Source: Prolixibacteraceae bacterium
GTDB taxonomy: Bacteria; Bacteroidota; Bacteroidia; Bacteroidales; Prolixibacteraceae
Direction: 5' to 3'
Length of the DNA: 5,536 bases
NCBI GenBank assembly: GCA_016788685.1
Contig: JAEUSS010000196.1
Coordinates: 1 to 5,536, forward strand
Part shown: positions 1 to 5,536 of the stretch, in pieces
Numbering within the stretch: the first letter of the stretch is position 1
Layout of the letters: each line of letters opens with the position of its first letter
The notes under the pieces: model-generated
What the model saw: only the letters and a program-made list of their open reading frames with translations
What the model was told of the DNA's origin: nothing
Databases searched by the model: none
Program-made: the position numbers and the translations under genes

Positions 1-2775
1 CAACAAAAAAAATCGCTGCTGAAAGTTAATATCAATGAGCAGCAAAATAAATTTCTGCTGAAGGGTGGAAGCGATGCTTCCCTTACTGGTTCTACAGCCG
101 AATCGGTTGAGCGTGTTCTGGAGATTCCTGTTGATAAGGGCGTTATCAGACAGGGCGGAAACTGCGTTACAATTACTGTACTGGAAGGTTCCTGGGTGGT
201 TTTTGATCATTTGCGACTGGAAGGCCCGGATGGTGTGGTGCTGACAAGCGATGATCAGGTCTTCGTCCGTTCAGTTCAGGCTGCCGGATATGAACTGCAG
301 AAAGGGAAAAAAAGAGTTCAGCCGCTGTTGGTTGATGTCGAGCATCTGTCGGGTAGTCCGCGTCTGGAAATTCAGTTGGACGGAAAATCAGTCTATCAGA
401 CAGTCTTGGATACAGCTCGTTACCAGCTAGAAGTCCCGATGCCTTCGGTTACCAAAAAGAAAGAAAGCAGTTACCGTATTTTAGTCGACGGGAAGGAACT
501 TGAAAAAGGAAAGATTGTCAGGTCGCCCCGGAAACTGCAAACTCTGGCTGGTTATGTCGATACCCGCATCGGGACGGCACACTCACGCTGGATGATTGCG
601 CCCGGACCGTGGATGCCTTTCAGTATGGTAAAACTGAGTCCTGATAATCAGAATATGGGTTGGCAGGCTGGTTATCAGCCTACTTTCGAAACGATTGGTT
701 GTTTCAGCCATATCCACGAGTGGACTATGGGTGGATTGGGAATGATGCCAACCAACGGCGAACTTCAAACTCAGGTTGGCGACCAGTTTGATCCGGATTC
801 GGGTTACCGCTCCCGGATTGATAAAGCTACCGAAGAGGCTCCTCTGGGGCACTATAAAGTGTACATGACTGATACGGAAATATGGGCAGAAGTAACCGGA
901 ACAACCCGTTGCGGATTTCAGCGATATACTTTCCCGAAAGAAAAAGACGGGCGGGTAATGATTGATTTGCATGTTCAGGCCGAATATGATTATAATTTAC
1001 TGGACATCGAAATAACCAAAGTGAGCGATTACCGGATTGAAGGTAAAAGCCATCAGATTTCGCCTCGTCCGACAGTATGGAGTAACGATGCCGATCAGGA
1101 ATACATCGTGCATTTTGTGATTGAATTTGACCAGCCTATTAAAAAGATGGGTGGTTGGATTAATAAACAATTGGTTGGTTTCGATCAAATCAAAGGTAAA
1201 AACCTGAAAGATGCAGGAGCTTATGTCGAGTTCGACACCAAGAAATCGAATGTCGTGCAGGCCCGTTCCGGTATCTCGCTGGTAAGTATCGAAAATGCGG
1301 GGGAGAATCTGGCAAAAGAAATCTCTGAACCATTTGGCTGGAGCTACAATGCTGTGGTTGAAAATCAGGAAAAGGTATGGAACAGCTATTTTTCGAGGAT
1401 TGAAATTTCGACCGACAACAGGCTTGAGAAACTGAGGTTTTACAGCAACTTCTATCGTTCGCTCTGCCGGAATATATGGAGCGACGTGAACGGCGAATGG
1501 ATAGCGCCTGACGAAACCAAACAAAAATTCTCGAATCCGGATCATCTGGCTTTGGGCTGTGATGCTTTCTGGAACACTTTCTGGAACCTGAACCCGTTCT
1601 GGAACCTGGTAACTCCTGAATGGTCATCGAAATGGGTCAATTCTCAACTGGCTATGTACGATGTTAACGGCTGGCTGGCCAAAGGGCCTGCAGGTATGGA
1701 GTACATACCGGTGATGGTTGCCGAACACGAAATCCCGCTGATTGTTTCGGCTTATCAGATGGGTATCCGTGATTTTGATACTGAAAAAGCATTTGAGGCC
1801 ATGAAAAAGATGCAGACGACTCCTGCAACACAAGTTGCCGGAGGATTTGCCGGAAACCGTGACCTGGTTGCCTACATGAAATACAAATATGTGCCGTCTG
1901 ACTTAGGGCGCTTTTCGAACACCCTGGAGTATTCTTACGACGACTGGACGCTTGCTCAATATGCCAAAGCACTTGGGAAAACCGATGATTACAAAGTGTT
2001 TTCTGAGAGGGGAGAATGGTGGAAAAATGCATTTAATCCGGAAAACGGATTTGCCCAGATGCGCGACAGTAAAGGAAAATTCAGCGAGCCGTTCGACCCG
2101 TTTCAGTCGGGTAGAAATCACCATTACGTAGAAGGAAATGCCTGGCAGTTAAGTTATTTTGTTCCGCAGGATGTTCCGGGACTGGCTCAGGTGATTGGCA
2201 AAGAAATGTTTGTTGACCGGCTGAACTGGGGCTTCAAAGCCAGCGAACCCTGGCGGTACAATGCACCGAACGATCAGTACTGGGATTATCCTGTTGTGCA
2301 GGGAAATCAGCAGTCGATGCATTTTGCTTTCCTTTTCAACTGGGTTGATCAGCCTTGGCTGACGCAACGTTGGAGCCGCTCGATCATTGAGAAATATTAC
2401 GGCTGCGGTTTGGCAAATGCCTACCTGGGCGACGAAGATCAGGGACAAATGAGTGCCTGGCTCATTATGGCTTCCATCGGACTTTTCCAGACTGACGGAG
2501 GATGCAACGCTACTCCGGTTTATGAAATTGCGAGCCCGTTGTACGAAAAGATTGTGATTGATCTGGGTAATCGCTACAACCGCGGCAAGCAGTTTACCAT
2601 TGAAGCCCGTAATGCTTCGCGTAAGAACATTTATGTGCAAAGTGCCGAACTCAACGGGAAAAGATTGGATTCGTTCAGCTTCCCTGCAAGTGAACTTTTA
2701 AAAGGCGGAAAGCTGACCCTCGTTATGGGTGATAAGCCGAATAAGAATTGGGGACTTGGTGTTTCAGGAAAATAA
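1..2775 (+). CDS. GH92-family glycosidase with N-terminal PL4-type carbohydrate-binding-like domain (5' partial)
   Basis: Frame 1 is open from base 1 to the TAA at 2773, giving 924 residues; the true start lies upstream of the window. Residues about 1-76 resemble domain III of family 4 polysaccharide lyases (GGNCVTITV, then GSWVVFDHLRLEGP at 63-76). Residues about 80-184 look like another beta-sandwich (QPLLVDV at 107-113) that I do not recognise. The GH92 core starts at YVDTRIGT (185-192) and fills about 740 residues, a normal full core: an N-terminal beta-sandwich (PFSMVKLSPDN, FSHIHEW at 235-241), then a helical barrel from about 460. The catalytic motifs are kept: YVEGNAWQ with Glu711 as probable acid, and GDEDQGQMSAW with Asp811 and Asp813, matching Glu533, Asp642 and Asp644 of Bacteroides BT3990. 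GH92 enzymes are calcium-dependent inverting exo-alpha-mannosidases. However, the usual WDTxR is WNTFW here (524-528) and GNEPSHH is GNQQSMH (768-774), so the substrate is uncertain. Family call strong; exact specificity unknown. It is probably co-transcribed with the GH38 gene 7 bp downstream. Confidence 0.9.
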   Translation, partial: QQKKSLLKVNINEQQNKFLLKGGSDASLTGSTAESVERVLEIPVDKGVIRQGGNCVTITVLEGSWVVFDHLRLEGPDGVVLTSDDQVFVRSVQAAGYELQKGKKRVQPLLVDVEHLSGSPRLEIQLDGKSVYQTVLDTARYQLEVPMPSVTKKKESSYRILVDGKELEKGKIVRSPRKLQTLAGYVDTRIGTAHSRWMIAPGPWMPFSMVKLSPDNQNMGWQAGYQPTFETIGCFSHIHEWTMGGLGMMPTNGELQTQVGDQFDPDSGYRSRIDKATEEAPLGHYKVYMTDTEIWAEVTGTTRCGFQRYTFPKEKDGRVMIDLHVQAEYDYNLLDIEITKVSDYRIEGKSHQISPRPTVWSNDADQEYIVHFVIEFDQPIKKMGGWINKQLVGFDQIKGKNLKDAGAYVEFDTKKSNVVQARSGISLVSIENAGENLAKEISEPFGWSYNAVVENQEKVWNSYFSRIEISTDNRLEKLRFYSNFYRSLCRNIWSDVNGEWIAPDETKQKFSNPDHLALGCDAFWNTFWNLNPFWNLVTPEWSSKWVNSQLAMYDVNGWLAKGPAGMEYIPVMVAEHEIPLIVSAYQMGIRDFDTEKAFEAMKKMQTTPATQVAGGFAGNRDLVAYMKYKYVPSDLGRFSNTLEYSYDDWTLAQYAKALGKTDDYKVFSERGEWWKNAFNPENGFAQMRDSKGKFSEPFDPFQSGRNHHYVEGNAWQLSYFVPQDVPGLAQVIGKEMFVDRLNWGFKASEPWRYNAPNDQYWDYPVVQGNQQSMHFAFLFNWVDQPWLTQRWSRSIIEKYYGCGLANAYLGDEDQGQMSAWLIMASIGLFQTDGGCNATPVYEIASPLYEKIVIDLGNRYNRGKQFTIEARNASRKNIYVQSAELNGKRLDSFSFPASELLKGGKLTLVMGDKPNKNWGLGVSGK
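1567..1605 (+). repeat. Three in-phase copies of TTCTGGAAC (Phe-Trp-Asn) in the GH92 gene
   Basis: Identical 9-mers start at 1567, 1579 and 1597, all in the same codon phase, giving FWN three times between residues 523 and 535. The first copy aligns with the WD of the family's usual WDTxR motif, so the repeat lies in a region expected to line the active site. It may be a small local duplication or convergent aromatic-rich sequence. Confidence 0.5.
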
Positions 2776-2785
2776 ATAAGGAATG
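2776..2785 (+). promoter_or_regulatory. Seven-base intergenic gap and translation start of the GH38 gene
   Basis: The GH92 stop (TAA, 2773-2775) is followed by ATAAGGA and then ATG. The AAGGA at 2778-2782 touches the start codon, so it cannot work as a normally spaced Shine-Dalgarno site. The region is A-rich, as is common for Bacteroidota starts. A TAA in the downstream gene's own frame at 2777-2779 blocks any longer version of the protein. There is no room for a promoter or terminator, which supports co-transcription and perhaps translational coupling. Confidence 0.7.
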
Positions 2786-2854
2786 AAGGGTATTCGCTGC
2801 ATACTGGTATATATCATATTTGGTATTCTTCAAACCTCGGGTTTCGTTTTTGCC
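2783..2854 (+). other. Signal peptide of the GH38 protein
   Basis: The first 24 codons encode a short basic start (MKGIR), a hydrophobic stretch (CILVYIIFGIL) and a polar end with V-F-A before Gln25, which fits signal peptidase I cleavage between residues 24 and 25. Cys6 sits inside the hydrophobic region and lacks a lipobox context, so a lipoprotein anchor is unlikely. The peptide also supports the choice of start codon at 2783. Confidence 0.8.
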
Positions 2855-5536
2855 CAAAAGGTTGATGTTTACACCGCTGTCGCACCTGAGAATATCAGTG
2901 TGGAAGCGAGTAGTGAATACCCTGGATTTGGTGCCGAGGAAACAAAAAACGGAAGTGGTATTAAAAACCACTTCCATTTTTCTCAGAACTTGGGAAAAAC
3001 CATGTGGATTTCGGCCGTTTCCACCTCGCCGGTGAAAGCCGGAGAACAACTGCGCGAAGGGGTTGTATGGCTTCGGTATAAATTTGATGAACCCCGGAAA
3101 CTGGATTTAATAGAAATCTGGAATCACAACCAGGATGACCATACCAACAGAGGACTGAAGAAAGTGTACCTTCAGTATTCAGAGGACGGTGAGAAATGGT
3201 ATACACTAAGAAACGGGGGGGATGATTTTTTTATCCTTCCAAAAGCAGCCGGACGAAAAGAAGAACCAGCCAGTTTTAGGTTAGAACTGAATGGTTTGAA
3301 CCTAAAATATTTCTGTATAACTGCTGATTTGGAAGAGGGAAATTATTACCGCGATCATTCGAAGAATACCTTGGAAGACGCGCATTGGAAGAATCAGAAT
3401 ATTAATTTTTACGGGCTTAGCGAAGTCCGCTTCTACCAGAAAACCAAAAGAAAAGCCGATGGGCTAAAAAAAATCGGCGATGTTACGTTTCTGGCCACGC
3501 AAGGCTACCGGAAAACTACAGAAGGTCCCAGCCGAGAATTCAAAATCAAATTTGACAATCCTCTTTTTTCAGGCGGCAAAATTGAATTGAAGGTCGGAGG
3601 GAAAAAAGTAACCGATCTGATTCCTCCTTCGGAAATGGGTGTATATGAGTTTACCTCGTTATTCCCTGCGGGTATCATGGAAAAAGCCACATCGGTTGGG
3701 TTTCGGTTCGAAAGTCCGCAAGGAATTATTGAGAAACAAGTGGATGTTGACGGAGCCAGGAAATGGACCGTTTATTTTCTGCCTCATTCTCATCTGGATA
3801 TCGGGTATACTCACAAACATCAGGATGTGATGGGCGTGCAGGTGAGAAACCTCGAACGCGCCCTGGAGCTTGCTGAACAAACAAAAGATTATCCCGAGGG
3901 ATCAAAGTTTAAATGGAACATTGAAGCGACCTGGCCGCTTGTTGAATATCTCGGCCGGAAGAAGGATTCCCGGGAGCTTCAGTTATTTAAAAATGCAGTC
4001 AACAGGGGCGATATGGGCCTGAATGCATCCGTAGGAAGTATTCTGACGGGATTGTGCAAACAGGAGGAACTCACGCACATGTTCGATGATATCTTCCAAA
4101 TTGAGCCGCATTTGGGAGTGCCCGCAAAATCGGTGATGATGTCGGATATCCCGGGACTGTCGTGGGGAACTGTAACGGCTATGGCTCAAAACGGAATTAA
4201 GTATTTTTCGATGGCGCCCAATTACGTGCCTTTCCTGGAGACAGGGGGAAGTCGGGTTGGTCTGTCGCATAAAGAATGGGGAGATTATCCGTTTTACTGG
4301 CAATCGCAATCGGGAGATGAGAAGATATTATTTTGGTCGGCCGGAAAAGGCTATTCATTTTTTCACGATTGGCTGGGTGGACGGCTTTCGTCCTGCGGCC
4401 TGGATCCGGTCTGGAAATATCTGGAACAAATGGAGGTAAAAGAGTTTCCTTATGATCTGGCGTATTTGCGGTACACGATCAACGGCGACAACGGGCCACC
4501 GGATCCGGAGATGTCCGATATTATTCGGGCATGGAACGAAACTTACGAGTATCCGAAGTTTTGCATCGGAACAACCGATGAACTTTTTACTCGTTTTGAG
4601 GAAAAATATCAGGATAAAATCCCGGTTTTTAAAGGCGATTTTACCCCTTACTGGGAAGACGGGGCAGCATCGACTGCTGCTGAACTGGCGCTGAACCGAA
4701 ACAATTCGGAGCGTTTAAATCAAACGGAAATATTGTGGTCGATACTCGACCGTTCGGATTATCCGTATGCTGATTTTTACTCGGCCTGGCGAAACATTGT
4801 TCTTTTCTCGGAACATACCTGGGGGGCATCTGCCAGCGGACCCGATCCGGAATCGGAATTTACAAAGACCTTGTGGAAAGAAAAACAGGCGTTTGCACTC
4901 CGGGCCGATTCTCTCTCAAATGACATTTACCAAAGAGCTGTTTCAAAAGTCACTACGGATACTGAACCGAAGTATATCCATGTTTTTAACACGAACCTTT
5001 GGCCTCGAACCGATGTGGTCAGATTGTCAACTTCGGTTGATCTGAGTAACTCGGTGCTGACTGATGAGCACGGACTTGAGGTGCCGGTTCAGAAAGAGGG
5101 CGATAATGAATGGATTTTTATTGCCGGAGATGTCCGGCCGTTATCTTCAAAAGTGTTTAAAATCGAACCTCGAAAATACGGAAAGAAGAATGCCGGTATT
5201 CCTTTCGTCATTGGAGACGGTCAGATGTCCGGCGATATTTTTTCCCTGACCATAAACAGGAAAAACGGAGCCATTGCTTCGTTGACCGACAAACGCACAG
5301 GCATCGATTATGCCGCAGACGAAGGTTTGAATGAATTTATTTATACCGGACGCAATGCTTCATCTCCGCAACCGGTGATGTCGGTTAGCAAAATCGAGGT
5401 TCTGAACCAGGGGCCGGTCTTTGCAACGCTTCGGGTTATTTCTGATGCTCCGGGCTGCAATTCCTTGACTCAGGATGTTACGTTATATAAGAACGTTGGC
5501 AGGGTCGACATAAAAAATACAATCGACAAAAAGAAC
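2783..5536 (+). CDS. Secreted discoidin-domain GH38 alpha-mannosidase-type glycosidase (3' partial)
   Basis: Frame 2 is open from the ATG at 2783 to the last base, 918 codons with no stop, so the C-terminus is missing. An in-frame TAA at 2777 makes 2783 the first possible start, and a signal peptide follows (residues 1-24, cut after VFA). Residues about 34-219 form a discoidin (F5/8C, CBM32-like) domain: IEIWNHN at 110-116, RGLKKVYLQYSEDG at 123-136, YGLSEVRF near its end. Residues about 220-330 are beta-rich and unassigned. The GH38 core begins with PHSHLDIGYTH (334-344). By comparison with Drosophila Golgi mannosidase II, His337, Asp339, Asp455 (SDIPG) and His678 (EHTWGAS) should bind zinc, with Asp455 also the nucleophile; Asp569 in GDNGPPD is a candidate acid/base. 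The C-terminal beta domain (SLTDKRTG near 833-840) is cut by the window edge. GH38 enzymes are retaining, metal-dependent alpha-mannosidases. The signal peptide has no lipobox, so a soluble periplasmic or secreted protein is likely. It shares a transcript with the GH92 gene, by inference from the 7-bp gap. The exact linkage and sugar are unproven. Confidence 0.9.
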   Translation, partial: MKGIRCILVYIIFGILQTSGFVFAQKVDVYTAVAPENISVEASSEYPGFGAEETKNGSGIKNHFHFSQNLGKTMWISAVSTSPVKAGEQLREGVVWLRYKFDEPRKLDLIEIWNHNQDDHTNRGLKKVYLQYSEDGEKWYTLRNGGDDFFILPKAAGRKEEPASFRLELNGLNLKYFCITADLEEGNYYRDHSKNTLEDAHWKNQNINFYGLSEVRFYQKTKRKADGLKKIGDVTFLATQGYRKTTEGPSREFKIKFDNPLFSGGKIELKVGGKKVTDLIPPSEMGVYEFTSLFPAGIMEKATSVGFRFESPQGIIEKQVDVDGARKWTVYFLPHSHLDIGYTHKHQDVMGVQVRNLERALELAEQTKDYPEGSKFKWNIEATWPLVEYLGRKKDSRELQLFKNAVNRGDMGLNASVGSILTGLCKQEELTHMFDDIFQIEPHLGVPAKSVMMSDIPGLSWGTVTAMAQNGIKYFSMAPNYVPFLETGGSRVGLSHKEWGDYPFYWQSQSGDEKILFWSAGKGYSFFHDWLGGRLSSCGLDPVWKYLEQMEVKEFPYDLAYLRYTINGDNGPPDPEMSDIIRAWNETYEYPKFCIGTTDELFTRFEEKYQDKIPVFKGDFTPYWEDGAASTAAELALNRNNSERLNQTEILWSILDRSDYPYADFYSAWRNIVLFSEHTWGASASGPDPESEFTKTLWKEKQAFALRADSLSNDIYQRAVSKVTTDTEPKYIHVFNTNLWPRTDVVRLSTSVDLSNSVLTDEHGLEVPVQKEGDNEWIFIAGDVRPLSSKVFKIEPRKYGKKNAGIPFVIGDGQMSGDIFSLTINRKNGAIASLTDKRTGIDYAADEGLNEFIYTGRNASSPQPVMSVSKIEVLNQGPVFATLRVISDAPGCNSLTQDVTLYKNVGRVDIKNTIDKKN
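2944..2982. terminator. Intrinsic-terminator-like hairpin inside the GH38 coding region
   Basis: A perfect 9-bp inverted repeat (GGAAGTGGT at 2951-2959, ACCACTTCC at 2967-2975) encloses a 7-base AT-only loop. Six A residues precede it (2944-2949) and five T residues follow it (2977-2981), so on either strand a stem is followed by a U tract. After a single C/A mismatch the A and T runs could extend the stem by five pairs. It lies about 160 bp into the gene, at the codons for residues about 57-65 near the start of the discoidin domain. The structure is seen directly; a terminating or attenuating role is only inferred, and it could be chance within coding sequence. Confidence 0.35.
3215..3232 (+). 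repeat. G7 and T7 homopolymer runs in the GH38 gene
   Basis: Seven G (3215-3221) and seven T (3226-3232) lie within 18 bases and encode Gly-Gly-Asp-Asp-Phe-Phe in the discoidin domain. The frame is intact on both sides. Such runs are prone to slippage by polymerases and to sequencing error; an A8 run follows at 3466-3473. Confidence 0.6.

Noticed and set aside
997..1545. Long minus-strand open frame of 182 codons opposite the GH92 gene
   Set aside because: It lies fully inside a well-supported coding region and its translation shows no domain, signal peptide or family motif. The other minus-strand frames across the window fail in the same way.
196..2775. GTG at 196 as the start of the GH92 gene
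   Set aside because: The same frame is open back to base 1 and the codons before 196 encode the first half of the PL4-like domain (GGNCVTITV then GSW), so 196 falls inside a motif.
2776..2782. Promoter or terminator between the two genes
   Set aside because: Seven bases cannot hold either, and no Bacteroidota-type TAnnTTTG / TTTG promoter pair was seen just upstream.
2820..3035. Small plus-strand open frame overlapping the start of the GH38 gene
   Set aside because: It is out of frame with the GH38 protein, whose signal peptide and discoidin motifs read through the same bases. No independent motif or plausible start region was seen.
3455..3478. Inverted repeat GCCGAT/ATCGGC with a 12-base loop next to an A8 run
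   Set aside because: A six-base stem with a long loop and no T tract is easily expected by chance in coding sequence.
4257..5249. Several short plus-strand open frames in the right third
   Set aside because: All are shadows of the continuous GH38 frame, which holds the metal-site motifs SDIPG and EHTWGAS and the C-terminal beta domain across this region.
1..5536. A novel defence, mobile or RNA-based system
   Set aside because: Two glycoside hydrolase genes account for all but 7 bases. I saw no direct-repeat arrays, transposase, integrase, reverse transcriptase, nuclease or tRNA-like sequence.

Overview
The window most likely comes from a member of the Bacteroidota. The evidence is two large secreted-type glycosidases packed tail to head, accessory beta-sandwich and discoidin domains, an A-rich translation start without a usable Shine-Dalgarno site, and base composition that looks to be in the mid-to-upper 40s % GC by eye. 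I cannot assign a genus. It looks like the inside of a polysaccharide-utilisation or glycan-degradation gene cluster, although no susC/susD, regulator or transporter gene is visible.

Layout: two plus-strand genes fill almost everything, and both are cut by the window edges. Bases 1-2775 hold the 3' part of a divergent glycoside hydrolase family 92 (GH92) enzyme. It carries an N-terminal carbohydrate-binding-like domain that resembles domain III of family 4 polysaccharide lyases. After only 7 bp, bases 2783-5536 hold a second gene that runs off the right edge without a stop. It encodes a signal peptide, a discoidin (F5/8 type C) domain, an unrecognised beta-rich linker and a GH38 alpha-mannosidase-type catalytic region, and it ends inside the C-terminal beta domain. 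The reading frame is open for 918 codons from its ATG.

Function: GH92 enzymes are calcium-dependent exo-alpha-mannosidases, and GH38 enzymes are zinc-dependent retaining alpha-mannosidases. The pair is therefore most simply read as co-transcribed periplasmic or secreted enzymes that trim alpha-mannosyl (or related) residues from a glycan. Both proteins depart from the best-known family members. The GH92 keeps the catalytic acid and base motifs but has lost other usual active-site signatures, so its substrate cannot be taken as mannose.

Other structure: a perfect 9-bp inverted repeat flanked by A and T runs, resembling a bidirectional intrinsic terminator, lies inside the 5' coding region of the GH38 gene. 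A G7/T7 homopolymer pair lies about 240 bp further on. I saw no RNA gene, mobile element, CRISPR array or novel defence-type system. The gene-free sequence totals 7 bp.
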